A DNA stretch of 64,000 nt, taken from Planctomycetota bacterium (GTDB taxonomy: Bacteria > Planctomycetota > MHYJ01 > JACPTZ01). The position numbers were made by a program, and so were the translations under genes. The stretch is taken from NCBI GenBank assembly GCA_016192525.1, contig JACPTZ010000073.1, positions 1 to 64,000 of the forward strand, read 5' to 3'. The notes beneath the pieces were generated by a model. It was given only the letters and a program-made list of their open reading frames with translations, did not search any database and was not told the origin of the DNA. Positions 36,445 to 46,165 of this stretch are shown here, piece by piece; the first letter of the stretch is position 1, and the number at the start of each line of letters is the position of its first letter.

Positions 36445-37470
36445 CTACTGCCCCGGAGCAGGAACGGCCGCCACCCCGTCCGATCCGGCGTCGCCCTTCC
36501 ATTCCGTGTCCTTGATCTCAAAGTCCAGCACGTCTCCGGTGACGCTCAGGCGGATGGTCTGGACCGGCGTGGGGGGAGGAGTCCAGGTATCCTTGTCGGT
36601 CTCCGGCACGTCGACCGACTTGCGGTCGGGCAACGCGGCCAGCGCCTCCTTCGTCTGGGTGATCGTCCAGTCCCGGATCCTGAGGCAGTACGAGGTCTTC
36701 GGATCGTACTCGAAGAGCCGGGCGAGGAACACCGGGACGTCCTCGTTCTTGCTGAGGAGTTCCACCCGGAACTGGAAGTAGATGCCGAGGTTGTGCGGGA
36801 GTCCGATGGCTTCGAGACGGGCCTGCTCGGGCGTCGTGCCCGCTCCGCCGCTCTCGATCTTGGGGGGGGGGAAGGTGATCTTCTCCAGACGAACGACCTT
36901 CGCCGCCCTGGCCGTTTCGGCGATGTGCTTCTGGATCCAGAAGTGTTTCATCATCGTCTTCATGTCGGTCTTGCTGTCGGCCGTGGGGTCCTCGAGCACG
37001 AAACCGCCCTGCTCCTCAGAACCGCCGGAGGCGGCTCCGAAGCCCGTGGCGGCCGCCTTGGGGTATCCCACTTCGATCGAGGCGCCCTGCAGCATCGTCT
37101 TCAGGCCGTTGATCCCCGTCGCCAGTTCGGTCTTCAGGTCGCCCTGTGAAGGCAGGCCCTCCGGCTGGGTGTCGAGTTTCTCGAACCAGCGCTCGAGGCG
37201 CTTGTCGGCCTCCCGGTAGAACTTCAGACAGCTCGAATACTCGGTCTTCGCGGCGGTCTCGTACTCCTCGGCGGACTTGCACCACCGGTCCCCGGGAATG
37301 TCGTTTCGGGAGCCGAGGCCGTCGATCGTCGATCGCTTGGACAGCACGCTTCCTTCGGCCTGCCCGGCCGCGTTCCAGGCGCCGAGAACAAGGTAGACGA
37401 AAGCGCCCACGATCGCGACGGAAACGACGCTGATCCCCACCACGAACCCGTTCCCCTTCATCTTGTCCAT
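36445..37470 (-). CDS. Single-span membrane protein, PilO-like by position
   Basis: A 341-residue protein with an N-terminal membrane helix (about 9-29) and a periplasmic part. The membrane span plus a helical stretch and an alpha/beta domain (about 200-330) is the layout of PilO/GspM platform proteins and of the Amuc_1100-type group. No direct signature is seen. It is between the PilM-type gene and the fibronectin-III protein, so the four proteins with the secretin resemble an inner-membrane to outer-membrane assembly. Start ATG follows GGAAG. Confidence 0.7.
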   Translation of the reverse strand: MDKMKGNGFVVGISVVSVAIVGAFVYLVLGAWNAAGQAEGSVLSKRSTIDGLGSRNDIPGDRWCKSAEEYETAAKTEYSSCLKFYREADKRLERWFEKLDTQPEGLPSQGDLKTELATGINGLKTMLQGASIEVGYPKAAATGFGAASGGSEEQGGFVLEDPTADSKTDMKTMMKHFWIQKHIAETARAAKVVRLEKITFPPPKIESGGAGTTPEQARLEAIGLPHNLGIYFQFRVELLSKNEDVPVFLARLFEYDPKTSYCLRIRDWTITQTKEALAALPDRKSVDVPETDKDTWTPPPTPVQTIRLSVTGDVLDFEIKDTEWKGDAGSDGVAAVPAPGQ

Positions 37471-37492
37471 GACCGCTTCCTTCCCCTGGGGG

Positions 37493-39451
37493 TTACTTGT
37501 TGTTGGAGCCCTCTTTCGGCGGAGGGGTCGGCGCGGCCTCGGCCGGCGTCGACGAAGGAGCGGCCGCATCATGGGCCTTCTTCGCCTCGGCGCGCTCCCG
37601 TACTCCGACGATCAGATTCCACTGCACGTTGAACCGGAAGTAGCGTCCCTCGCCCTTCGGGGTCACCCCTCCCCCCAGCCCGCCGCCGAATCCCCCCCCT
37701 CCGGAGCCGGTCTCGTGCTCTTTGGTGACCAGCTTCTCGATGGGATCGGCCGGATCCGGCACGGGGGAGGGTTTGTCGACCGTGAACTTCTCGGCAATGG
37801 GGTTGACCAGCTTGTCCTTCACCCATTGCTGGGAGGCCGACACATCCGGTTTCCCCTCGGCGTTCTTGCGACAGGCGATCCCGACCACCGCGATGATCCG
37901 CACCCGGGGGGTCTTCCGTCGTTCCACGACGAATTCGGCCTGGGAAAGAAACTCGGGATTCTCGGCCTGCTCGGCGGTCATCCCCTCCGGAATCTTGGGC
38001 GTCCGCACCTCCACGATCTCGTCGTACGACTCCGCTCCGAGAGAGAGAATCCAGAGCTTCTCCTCCTCCGCCACGGCGAGATCGCCGTTCCTCTGGATGG
38101 CCGGCAGCTGGTTGATCGCATTCAGGACCTTGAGGGAAAGATCCCGCTCGGGCGCCACCTTTCCGACCTCCCGGAGCGCGGCCTCGATCGGCGGAATCCG
38201 GCCGCGCACCTTCTTGTACTTGTTTTCCATCTCCTCCTGACTGCCGAGAACCGTCTGCACCCGGGTCAGATTCTGCTGGGCGGCTGTCGCCTTGGCGCCC
38301 GCCGACATGGCCATGTAGCCGACCAGCAGCCCGACGACCCCCACGGCCGCCGCGACGAACGGACGCTTTTGCGAGGCCTCCTTCTTGCGGATCATCTCGG
38401 GCGGCAGCAGGTTGATCTTGTTGGAAGCGACCCCCAGCCCCTGCAGGGCGAGACCGCACGCCACGCCCAGAGAGCAGAGGGTGTTCTGGAGTTTCGTGTC
38501 GTCCACCCGGGAACCCGCCTCGAGATTGCCGAGTTTCGAGAGGCGATTCACCGTCATCTGCAGGTTCTGCGACAGGAACTTCTGGAAATTCAGCGTCTTC
38601 GACGCGCTCCCGACCATCAGTATCTTGTCGAACTTCGCGGTCTTGGAGAGCGACTTGTAGTAACCGATCGAGCGGTGCACCTCGCCCACGAGATCGCGCA
38701 GGACGGGCTGGATGACCCCGAAGATCTTCGTCGCCTGCGGGGAACGGGCCGCGTTCACCTTCAGCTTCTCGGCCTCGTCGTAGGGGATCTGGAACTTCTT
38801 CTGGAGCGCCTTGGTGATGTCGTTTCCGGCGATCGGGAGGTTCCGGATCCAGAACTTCTCGCCGTCGATGATCACGAGGTCGGTGTTGTCGCCTCCGATG
38901 TCGAGAATGACGCAGGAATTCCCCGGGTCCTGGTCGTGCATGACGTAGTTGTACAGGGCCACCGGGGCGAACTGGAGGGCGTCCACGACCACCTCCGCCC
39001 CCTGGAGGGTCTCGAGGAAGGACGTGACGATGTCGCGCTTGATGGCGAAGAGCACGACCTCCATCTCCTCGCCCACTTCGTAGGCCTTGTCGATCTTCTG
39101 ATAGTCCCAGATCACGTCGTCGAGCGGGAAGGGGATGTGCTGCTGGGCCTCGTACCGCACGATTTCGGGGATCTTCTTCTCCTCGACGGGCGGCAGCTTG
39201 ATGAACCGGTTGAAGGCGGCGTGGGAGGGAAAGCAGGAGACGATCGGCGCGTCCTTCATCCGGTTCCGCTTGACGATCTCCGCGATCGCCTCTTTCATCG
39301 CGGCGGTGGGGTCGTGATCCTCCCCCTCGCCGGGACGCGGGATGTCCTCCACGTCCATCGCGGCGAGCTGGACCGAACTGCCGGAGCGAACGAGCTTGAC
39401 GGCCTTGATCGAGAAGTTGCTGACGTCCAGTCCCCAGGCGGCCTTGGCCAT
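37493..39451 (-). CDS. pilM: PilM-type ATPase with C-terminal PilN-like part
   Basis: A 652-residue protein. Residues 1-345 are the actin-like PilM fold (LDVSNFSIKAVKL, then CVILDIGGDNTDLVI at about 180-194). After that a membrane span (364-384) and a long periplasmic part with a coiled coil and an alpha/beta domain follow, which is the layout of PilN/GspL C-terminus. It looks like a PilM-PilN fusion. Separate PilM and PilN are usual; GspL-like fusions are the comparable case in type II secretion. Cytoplasmic part would interact with an assembly ATPase not in the window. Start at 39451 preceded by GAGG. Confidence 0.9.
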   Translation of the reverse strand: MAKAAWGLDVSNFSIKAVKLVRSGSSVQLAAMDVEDIPRPGEGEDHDPTAAMKEAIAEIVKRNRMKDAPIVSCFPSHAAFNRFIKLPPVEEKKIPEIVRYEAQQHIPFPLDDVIWDYQKIDKAYEVGEEMEVVLFAIKRDIVTSFLETLQGAEVVVDALQFAPVALYNYVMHDQDPGNSCVILDIGGDNTDLVIIDGEKFWIRNLPIAGNDITKALQKKFQIPYDEAEKLKVNAARSPQATKIFGVIQPVLRDLVGEVHRSIGYYKSLSKTAKFDKILMVGSASKTLNFQKFLSQNLQMTVNRLSKLGNLEAGSRVDDTKLQNTLCSLGVACGLALQGLGVASNKINLLPPEMIRKKEASQKRPFVAAAVGVVGLLVGYMAMSAGAKATAAQQNLTRVQTVLGSQEEMENKYKKVRGRIPPIEAALREVGKVAPERDLSLKVLNAINQLPAIQRNGDLAVAEEEKLWILSLGAESYDEIVEVRTPKIPEGMTAEQAENPEFLSQAEFVVERRKTPRVRIIAVVGIACRKNAEGKPDVSASQQWVKDKLVNPIAEKFTVDKPSPVPDPADPIEKLVTKEHETGSGGGGFGGGLGGGVTPKGEGRYFRFNVQWNLIVGVRERAEAKKAHDAAAPSSTPAEAAPTPPPKEGSNNK

Positions 39452-39485
39452 GACAAACCTCGGTTTCAATGACCGTAAAGCAACA

Positions 39486-40316
39486 CTATCCCTTGCTCTT
39501 CATTTCGGCGACCTTGGCCACGATCTTCTTCAAATCTTCGCGCACGATCCCGATGTCGCCCGGCGTCCGCAGCAGATAGGCGGGGTGATAGGTCGGCATC
39601 ACCGGCACCCCGTCGCGCGTCTGAAACCGCCCGCGAACCTGTCCCATCGGGGCATCCACCCGCAGCAGGGTCGTAACGGCGAACTTGCCCATCGCGCCGA
39701 TCACCCTGGGGCGGACGAGGGCCAGCTGATCCCGCAGGTACGGCTGGCACCTCACCACCTCCTCGGGCTCGGGGGGGCGGTTCCTCCGCCTCCCGTTCTC
39801 CAGCACCGACGGCCGGCACTTCACCACGTTGCAGATGTAGACGTCCGCCCGCCGCAGTCCCGCCTCCGACAGAATCTGGTTCAGCAGCTGACCGGCGCGC
39901 CCCACGAACGGCTCACCGAGCCGGTCTTCGTCCTCCCCGGGCGCCTCTCCGACCAGGCAGATGTCGGCATCCGGGTTCCCGGTCCCGAACACCACCTGCG
40001 TCCGGGTCTCGCAGAGTCGGCACAACCGGCAGGCTTTCGCCCGGGTCTCGAGCGCGGCGAGCGCGGCGGCCTTGACGGGATCGACGCTCACCTGCAGGGC
40101 GGGCGAGACCGGGACGCCGGCCTTCGACGCCGCCGGCGTTCCGCCCGAACGGCTCGGGGAGCGGTCGGAGGGAGGCGCCCCCGGGCGGACAGAAGTCTGG
40201 ATCGGGGCGGCGGGGGGACGACGCGCGAGCGCGGCGCGCGGAACCGGGAGCAGATCGGCCCCGCAGGCCCGTTCGAGGGCCAGCCGCGCGCGAAGGGTGT
40301 CACGAAGCGTGGTCAC
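39486..40316 (-). CDS. Uracil-DNA glycosylase, family 4
   Basis: Removes uracil from DNA as the first step of base excision repair. The 276-residue product has an Ala/Pro-rich N-terminal tail (about 1-85) not present in most relatives. The family 4 core has iron-sulphur Cys in [10 protein letters not shown] and CNVVKCRPS, the motif [23 protein letters not shown] and the C-terminal TYHPAYLLR. Start is GTG, overlapping the preceding gene's end by 17 bases. It is part of the acc to pilM transcription unit. Confidence 0.93.
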   Translation of the reverse strand: MTTLRDTLRARLALERACGADLLPVPRAALARRPPAAPIQTSVRPGAPPSDRSPSRSGGTPAASKAGVPVSPALQVSVDPVKAAALAALETRAKACRLCRLCETRTQVVFGTGNPDADICLVGEAPGEDEDRLGEPFVGRAGQLLNQILSEAGLRRADVYICNVVKCRPSVLENGRRRNRPPEPEEVVRCQPYLRDQLALVRPRVIGAMGKFAVTTLLRVDAPMGQVRGRFQTRDGVPVMPTYHPAYLLRTPGDIGIVREDLKKIVAKVAEMKSKG

Positions 40317-41325
40317 GTTTCATCCTGGCGCGGACCTCGCCCACGACCCGGCGCTCCACCGACGCGAGCGATCCCCGCAGGGTCACACCGGCGGCCCGGA
40401 CGTGTCCGCCGCCGCCGTGACGGGTGCAGAACTTCGCCGCGTCGAACGAGCCGTCGGTCCGCAGGCTCACCTTCACCTCGCCGTCCCGGGACAGCGGCCG
40501 GAAGAGGATGGCCACGGCCACCCCCTTGAGATTCTTGGCCACCTGGACGAACTCCTGGGTGTCGGTGGGGACATACCCGGCGCTCCGGAACATCGCGTCG
40601 GTCATCCGGATCCAAGCGACGCGTCCGTCCGGACTCCGCCGGAGACTCCGGATCACGGCGGCGTGCAGTTTCAGCTCGGGAAGCGTCCGGCTCCCGTAGA
40701 GGTGCCGGTGCACCAGGTCCGGGTCCACCCCATGCCCCAGAAGATCGGCCGCCACGCGGTGAGTGGACACGTGCGTGTTCGAGAACGAGAAACGGCCCGT
40801 GTCCTCCACGATGGCCGTGTAGATCGGCATCGCGATCTCGCGGGAGAGGGGAATCCGGGCGGCGCGGACGAGCCGGTAGACCATTTCGCCGACGGCGCTG
40901 GCCTCGGGATCGATCCAGTTCACATTGCCATAGAGCGTGTTCGTAACGTGATGGTCGATGTTGATCACCTGCACGTCCGGCGGGAGCCCCTGGAGCACCC
41001 GCTCCAGCCGGTCCAAGTTGCCGCAGTCGACGGTAAAGAGCAGATCGTACGGAGGGCGGCAGTCTCGCGGTCCCCGGCCGATCCCGCCGGCCCCGGGGAG
41101 GAACATCAGCTCCGCCGGCGGCCCCCCGTCCGTCACCATATGGGCCTGCTTGCCCATCTTGCGCAGGAGATGGACGAGGGCCAGTCCCGCCCCCACGGCG
41201 TCTCCGTCACACCGGACGTGACTGGAAACCACGCAGCGGCGAGCCTTCCGGATCCGGCCCAGAATCTCCCGTAGAATCCTCGGAGAGTTACCGGACAGTC
41301 GCCGGCCATGGACGGTCTTCAGCAT
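40300..41325 (-). CDS. nrnA: DHH-family oligoribonuclease/pAp phosphatase
   Basis: A 341-residue DHH-DHHA1 phosphoesterase. Metal motifs: [40 protein letters not shown]1 end has [14 protein letters not shown]. NrnA enzymes degrade nano-RNA, and some cleave linear dinucleotides such as pApA, an intermediate of cyclic di-AMP breakdown, which is relevant because a DAC-type protein occurs at 60939. Start ATG 41325 is uncertain: a TTG 45 bases upstream is possible and no strong Shine-Dalgarno is seen at either. Confidence 0.92.
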   Translation of the reverse strand: MLKTVHGRRLSGNSPRILREILGRIRKARRCVVSSHVRCDGDAVGAGLALVHLLRKMGKQAHMVTDGGPPAELMFLPGAGGIGRGPRDCRPPYDLLFTVDCGNLDRLERVLQGLPPDVQVINIDHHVTNTLYGNVNWIDPEASAVGEMVYRLVRAARIPLSREIAMPIYTAIVEDTGRFSFSNTHVSTHRVAADLLGHGVDPDLVHRHLYGSRTLPELKLHAAVIRSLRRSPDGRVAWIRMTDAMFRSAGYVPTDTQEFVQVAKNLKGVAVAILFRPLSRDGEVKVSLRTDGSFDAAKFCTRHGGGGHVRAAGVTLRGSLASVERRVVGEVRARMKRDHAS

Positions 41326-41408
41326 AGGAGACGATTCCGGGAAGGGGAATCCCTGCAATGAGTGGAACAATTCGTGGGAGTGCGGATTATCTCTTACAGC
41401 ACAACATC

Positions 41409-42068
41409 TTACGCCGGATAGTCGTAGTCCGTAGGATACTGGGGGCCTCGGAAATCCGCCTCTACGCCGGCCGTGGTCCGTCTCGTGTCCCCCTTTCGGG
41501 GTTCCTTGGAGGTGAACTTGGTGAGGGCGATCTCGAATTCCGGCTCTTGGGGGATGTCGATGATTTCCTGGAACCGCAGACGGATCACCTCCCGGATCTT
41601 GTCGGTCACTTCTTTGACGTTGGTTCCCTCATACGTCGAATAGCCGGTGTAGATGCGGAGCGGCTTGTCCTCGCGGCCCTTCTCCTTGTAAATGCGAACC
41701 CACACCTCATAGATTTCGGGGAGCTTCTTGACGGCCCGGCGCAGCGACTCCTCCACGGCCGAGAGCGCGATCGTCACCTCGAGGTTGTTCGAGCGGATGC
41801 GGAAGTGGGTGTCGTAGCGGCTGACCATGATCGCCAGCAGGACGTACAGCCCGTGCGAGAGCAGCAGGTAGAGTCCGACGAGGATGGCCCCCTGCTGCCA
41901 GACCAGCCCGGGTCCCGCCGAAGCGGCGCCGCTCGAGTAGACGCGGTCCAGCCCGCGGTACACCTCCGCCGGGGCAACGACCCCCGCCCCCAGCGCGAGA
42001 AGGCCGGCGGCCAGCGCGAGGGCGATCAGGATGTCGACCAGGAGCAGGATCCATCGAAAGGCGGTCAT
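41409..42068 (-). CDS. AmaP-like two-span membrane protein
   Basis: A 219-residue protein with two N-terminal membrane spans (about 8-30 and 60-85) and a C-terminal alpha/beta domain (LEVTIALSAVEESLRRAVKK, then VKEVTDKIREVIRLRFQEII). This is the layout of AmaP, the membrane anchor for Asp23-type proteins; similarity is structural rather than strong in sequence. The tail (GDTRRTTAG, PTDYDYPA) is variable. It follows accC by 62 bp on the same strand. Confidence 0.65.
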   Translation of the reverse strand: MTAFRWILLLVDILIALALAAGLLALGAGVVAPAEVYRGLDRVYSSGAASAGPGLVWQQGAILVGLYLLLSHGLYVLLAIMVSRYDTHFRIRSNNLEVTIALSAVEESLRRAVKKLPEIYEVWVRIYKEKGREDKPLRIYTGYSTYEGTNVKEVTDKIREVIRLRFQEIIDIPQEPEFEIALTKFTSKEPRKGDTRRTTAGVEADFRGPQYPTDYDYPA

Positions 42069-42130
42069 GACAGTCTCCAGACCACGGCCGGGACTCAGGG
42101 GCGCCGGCGCGCCGACCGGCGCGGGACGGC

Positions 42131-43480
42131 CTATCCCCGTTTCCCGAGATAGGTCTCCACGAAATTGGTGTCGATGTCGCTCGAAAGAAACTGGGCGTTC
42201 GAGAAGAGATCCAGGAAGAACGGAATCGTCGTCTGCACGCCCTCGACCACGAACTCCTCGAGGGCCCGCCTCATGGTGAGGAGCGCCTCCTCGCGGGACG
42301 GGCGATGGACGATGAGCTTTCCGATCATGGAGTCGTAGGTCGGGGGAATCGTGTACCCGGCGTGGGCGTGCGTATCCACGCGGACCCCGAGGCCGCCGGG
42401 GAGGATGAACCGGCGGATGAGCCCCGGCGAGGGCCGGAATCCGTCCATCGAGTCCTCGGCGTTGATCCGGCACTCGATGGCGGCGCCCCGGAGCCGGACA
42501 TCCTCCTGCCGGTAGCCGAGCGGCCGGCCGGCGGCGATCCGGATCTGCTCCTTCACCAGGTCGATCCCGGTCACCATCTCCGTCACCGGATGCTCCACCT
42601 GGATCCGGGCGTTCATCTCCATGAAAAAGAAGTTCCCGTCGTCGTCCACCAGGAACTCGACCGTCCCGGCGTTGGTGTATCGGGCGGCGCGGGCGAACCG
42701 GACGGCGCACTCCCCCATCCGGCGGCGCAGATCCTCGGTGAGGACCGGGGACGGGGATTCCTCGACCAGTTTCTGGTGGCGGCGCTGCGTCGTGCAGTCG
42801 CGCTCTCCCAGATGAACCAGATTCCCGTACTCGTCGCCGAGAACCTGGATCTCGACATGCCGCGGGTGCTCGACCAGCTTCTCGATGTAGACGGAGGGGT
42901 CCTTGAAGGCCGCCTGCGCCTCGGCCTGGGCCGCATAGAGATTGCTGACGAGGGAGACGTCGTTCCGGGCCACCCGCATCCCCCGTCCCCCCCCCCCGGC
43001 GGCCGCCTTGATCATCACGGGGAAGCCGATTTCGTGCGCGATCCGGACCGCCTCCTTCTCGTCGGCCACCGGCTTGTCGCTTCCGGGCGAGACCGGAATC
43101 CCGAGTTCGATCGCGAGGGCCCGCGCCCGGACCTTGTCCCCCACGGCGCGCGACGCCTCGGGCGACGGACCGATGAACTGGATGTTGCAGGAGCGGCAGA
43201 CTTCGGCGAAGTGGGAGTTCTCGGCGAGGAATCCATAACCGGGATGGATCGCCTGGACGTCGGTGATCTCCGCCGTCGAGATGATCCTCGCGATGTCCAG
43301 ATACGACTTCGCCGCCGGGGCCGGACCGATGCAGATCGACTTGTCGGCGTACTGGAGGTAGATCGCACCCGCATCCGCCTCCGAGTAGACGGCGACCGTC
43401 TCGATTCCGAGCTCCTTGCAGGCCCGGATGACGCGGAGGGCGATCTCGCCGCGGTTCGCGACGAGAATCCGCGAGAACAT
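42131..43480 (-). CDS. accC: Acetyl-CoA carboxylase biotin carboxylase
   Basis: A 449-residue ATP-grasp enzyme carboxylating biotin on AccB, first step of fatty acid synthesis. Starts [20 protein letters not shown], with the ATP-grasp loop [11 protein letters not shown] and catalytic [14 protein letters not shown]. Length is usual. An in-frame ATG at 43537 would add a poorly conserved segment; [11 protein letters not shown] is the family start. accB follows (upstream) by 60 bp. Confidence 0.97.
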   Translation of the reverse strand: MFSRILVANRGEIALRVIRACKELGIETVAVYSEADAGAIYLQYADKSICIGPAPAAKSYLDIARIISTAEITDVQAIHPGYGFLAENSHFAEVCRSCNIQFIGPSPEASRAVGDKVRARALAIELGIPVSPGSDKPVADEKEAVRIAHEIGFPVMIKAAAGGGGRGMRVARNDVSLVSNLYAAQAEAQAAFKDPSVYIEKLVEHPRHVEIQVLGDEYGNLVHLGERDCTTQRRHQKLVEESPSPVLTEDLRRRMGECAVRFARAARYTNAGTVEFLVDDDGNFFFMEMNARIQVEHPVTEMVTGIDLVKEQIRIAAGRPLGYRQEDVRLRGAAIECRINAEDSMDGFRPSPGLIRRFILPGGLGVRVDTHAHAGYTIPPTYDSMIGKLIVHRPSREEALLTMRRALEEFVVEGVQTTIPFFLDLFSNAQFLSSDIDTNFVETYLGKRG

Positions 43481-43540
43481 CGGCGGTCTCTCGTTCGCCG
43501 GCGGGGTCAGCTCGGTCTTGGAGTCGGTTCGCGGCATCGG

Positions 43541-43975
43541 CTACGGCTTTCTCACCCGGAAGAGGACCTGGCCGAATTCGACCGGCTGACCGTTCTCGAT
43601 GCAGACCTCGACGATCTCACCCTCGCACTCGGCCTTGATCTCGTTCATCACCTTCATCGCCTCGATGATGCACACCACCTTCTCCGGGCCGATCCGGTCG
43701 CCGGTCTCGACGAAGACATCGGCGCCCGGTTTCGGAGAGCGATAGAAGGTGCCCACCAGCGGTGCCTTGATCTCGTGCAGGCCCGGCGCCGGAGCGGCCG
43801 GAACGGGTGCGGAGGCTCCGGGCCCCGGTGCGGACAGCGCGGGCCCCTCGATGACGCGCCCCTCGGGGCCCGCCTTCTTGAGCCGGTAGCGCCCCTCCGG
43901 GTCCTCGACCTCCAGCTCGCTGAGACCGTGCTCGGTCATGAGCTGGGCGAGCCGCTTCAGGTTTTCAAAGTTCAT
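43541..43975 (-). CDS. accB: Biotin carboxyl carrier protein of acetyl-CoA carboxylase
   Basis: A 144-residue carrier. N-terminal helix MNFENLKRLAQLMTEHGLSELEV, Ala/Pro-rich linker (about 50-80), biotinyl domain (81-144) with biotin site EAMKVMNEI (Lys in AMKV). The first gene of the accB-accC pair, with a probable promoter at 44008-44037. Confidence 0.95.
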   Translation of the reverse strand: MNFENLKRLAQLMTEHGLSELEVEDPEGRYRLKKAGPEGRVIEGPALSAPGPGASAPVPAAPAPGLHEIKAPLVGTFYRSPKPGADVFVETGDRIGPEKVVCIIEAMKVMNEIKAECEGEIVEVCIENGQPVEFGQVLFRVRKP

Positions 43976-44007
43976 GCGGAGTCCACGGGTTCGGGGTTGA
44001 ACACCGT

Positions 44008-44037
44008 ATGATAGCGGCGAGGTGGGCGGGCAGTAAA
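44008..44037 (-). promoter_or_regulatory. Probable promoter of accB-accC
   Basis: Minus strand TTTACT (44037-44032), 18-bp spacer, TATCAT (44013-44008). The -10 matches 5 of 6 and the -35 matches 4 of 6. It lies 33 bp before the accB start. Confidence 0.45.
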
Positions 44038-44091
44038 GCCAAAATGAAAAACGTGGGAAACGGAGACAGCAGAGGAAGAAGAAAGGGTGTA

Positions 44092-44251
44092 CGAGGGTAC
44101 CGCCCCTGGCGTTGTCATCCTGAGCCCTGCCCGCCTCCGTCCGGTGGGCAGGGCGAGGGATCACCAGCACTGGAGCGTACCTGGCGTATGAGCTGGCGAT
44201 CCTTCGCGTCCGCCTGCGGCGGACGCTCAGGATGACAATGCGGTGACCTCG
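44092..44251. repeat. Intergenic foldback element, copy 2
   Basis: Ends CGAGGGTACCG (44092-44102) and CGGTGACCTCG (44241-44251), with internal GTTGTCATCCTGAGC and GCTCAGGATGACAAT as inverted repeat. Sequence between differs from copy 1 (121-281) but GGATCRCCAGC is shared. Outer bases extend the inverse to GTACGAG/CTCGTAC. No gene. Confidence 0.75.
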
Positions 44252-44716
44252 TACGAAAGGGTTTGTCCGGCTGAAGCATACTCGTCCATATGCGAACCCG
44301 GAACGGAATGAACCACGAATCTCACGAACTTGTTGCTTTCCTCTCCTCCCTCCGTTTCAGTGGCCTCAGCGGTTTCAGGGGTTCCCTCTTTCTGTCGTTC
44401 TGAGCCGTGCGTCGCTTGGAGGATGGTCCCCGGCATTCGTGAACTTCGCGGTCTCCCTGCCGGATGGACCGGAGAAGTACACTTCACCCGGATGAGCCGG
44501 AGAAAAGACAGTGGCGGCGGCGCCAGGAGTGGGCGAGGAGGCGCTGCGGACTTGGAGCGAGCGTGGGTGAATGCGCCGGGAAACGCAGGCGGAGGCACGC
44601 GGGGGTCGCGGACAGTGTCGGCTCGGGACGGCGGCGGCCCGGACAGGCGCCGGCCGGCTTGCCTCCTCTCTCTGTGTCGTTTCTCATCTTACGTTTTACG
44701 TTTTACGCTTCAGATT
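44252..44716. other. Gene-free low-complexity stretch
   Basis: Bases are short degenerate repeats (CCTCCGTTTCAGTGGCCTCAGCGG, then ACGTTTTACGTTTTACG). Frames open here look like chance. A shorter ACGTAAAACG repeat occurs also near 9780. I see no convincing gene. Confidence 0.5.
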
Positions 44717-44744
44717 GGTACCCCCACGGGGGGTTGAACCTCCC
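44717..44744 (-). other. tRNA/tmRNA 3'-end-like remnant
   Basis: On the minus strand GGAGGTTCAACC and a final GGGGGTACCA resemble a T-arm plus acceptor 3' strand and CCA. No matching 5' acceptor or anticodon arm follows, and the T stem has two mismatches. It coincides with the switch from core to accessory genes, so it may be a leftover attachment site for an integrated element. This is speculative. Confidence 0.25.
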
Positions 44745-45020
44745 TCGATAGTACAGTCCCTGGTCGACAGGTTCCATCTAAAGATAGCGTAGGCGAACGA
44801 CCCGACTGCCGCCGCCCGCGGACGCAGTGGAGCTCCAGTCCCGCTCTGGGAGTGCGCCAGCACGCAAGATTATGTTCCGGAACAGGTTGCACGTGCTTTT
44901 GGTGTGCCTAGACGTTCTGGAGGTCTCGGGCGTATAACCCCTGGAAAGACTTGAGGAGCGACTCCAGAATGCTCGCGCAACCACGCCTCGTGGCGAGGAT
45001 CTTGCGGAGGATCCCCTATC

Positions 45021-46088
45021 GCGGCCGGGATCCCCCCCTCAAAGAACTGGAAGTTCATCTTCGAGACGATGAGCCGTTACGCGATGAGCGGCAAGCCGGT
45101 GGACTTGATCGCCATCTCGCCGCTGTCCGGGGTGGCGAAGGGTGCAGACCAGTTCCCGTTGGTGACACGGTTTGTGGATCTACCCAGGGTAGATTACCTG
45201 AAGGTGCTGGCCTCGACGCACGTCGTGGTGAATGCCTCTCACGAAGAAGGCTTCACGATCGCGGTGATCGAGCAGTTGTACTCGGGCTGTGTTGTCCTGC
45301 TGCCCCGCCGTCCCTGGGTGAAGGCCCTGATCCGGGAATGCTACGAGGACTGCCCGTGGCGGTACTCGACACAGGAAGAGGCGTATGCGAAACTGAAGAT
45401 GAATCGCAGAGACTACGCGGCGGCTCAGCGAGCGATGGCCCCGGTCCGGGCCATGATCCGCCGGGACTACGACTCTCGTAGGGTGGTCGCGGACACGTTC
45501 GGTACGATCGCCCGGGTGGTCGACGAAGGCCGGGCGGGGTTGGGCATGAGTGCGGACGTCCACGATCTGATCCGACAGGCGACGCTGGGTCTGGGGTCGA
45601 TGTTCCGGTTCTCGAAGTTCTGTGAGACCCTCAAAGCCCTGGCTCGTCTGCCGGCGCAGGTCTTCGACCGTGATGTCCCGGTGGCCACGTTCCCAGGGAA
45701 GCTCCAGGTGTACTGGGCGCTGCAGGAGTTGGGCTACGTGGACAGTATGGACTCGCCGGATCCGTTGATGGTGAAGACGGGAACGACAGTGCTTGCGGCA
45801 AGGCCGTGGAAAGGAGGAACGCGCTACAGTGGCAGGGACGTCCCAACAGGGCATCCGGTCACGCGACGGGGGTCTACCCTGGTAGACTGTAACCCGTTAC
45901 TAGCACAGTCTTTACAATTCGCCCGCGACTGGCGCGAGACGAAGAGTTCCGTACGGCCATTGCGGGAAGGATCTCGCCCGTGGGGAAGTAGCAGGATTGA
46001 GGCGCCCCACAGGCGCCAGGCGCCAATCTCGGGCTCGTGGTGGCCAGGCTTGGGAGCCGTTCCGGGTCGTGAGGTCTTCCTCACGTGA
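45021..46088 (+). pseudogene. Truncated glycosyltransferase (GT4-like) remnant
   Basis: The open frame (start ATG 45069, readable back to about 45021 as KNWKFIFETMS) gives the C-terminal half of a GT4-type glycosyltransferase: LASTHVVVNASHEEGFTIAVIEQLYSGCVVLLP, then a helical tail to about LGYVDSMDSPDPLMVK (45774). The N-terminal nucleotide-sugar half is missing and a stop (44952-44954) lies before it. After about 45790 the translation turns compositionally random and runs into the leader of the reverse transcriptase. It appears cut at both ends by the insertion of neighbouring elements. Confidence 0.6.
46068..46085 (+). other. Perfect 7-bp hairpin upstream of the reverse transcriptase
   Basis: CGTGAGG (46068-46074), TCTT loop and CCTCACG (46079-46085) lie 80 bases before the RT start. 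It is one of several inverted repeats in 45830-46165 (for example GTCTACCCTGGTAGAC at about 45869). They may be part of a structured RNA or simply a leader hairpin. Confidence 0.45.
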
Positions 46089-46165
46089 ACTCCCCTGCGA
46101 GACGGCACCTGAACCGTGGTGATGCCATCGCGAGCCCGGCGGTGCGTGGTGGTGGAGGGACGACG

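Noticed and set aside
44717-44744. Complete tRNA gene on the minus strand
   Set aside because: T-arm stem has two mismatches and no 5' acceptor, D-arm or anticodon arm can be built; kept only as a possible 3' remnant.
44330-44751. Plus-strand ORFs of 95-135 residues
   Set aside because: Low-complexity DNA with several overlapping open frames and no family resemblance.
44840-45070. tmRNA body upstream of the CCA-like remnant
   Set aside because: No plausible tag peptide ending in LAA and no pairing 5' end were found.
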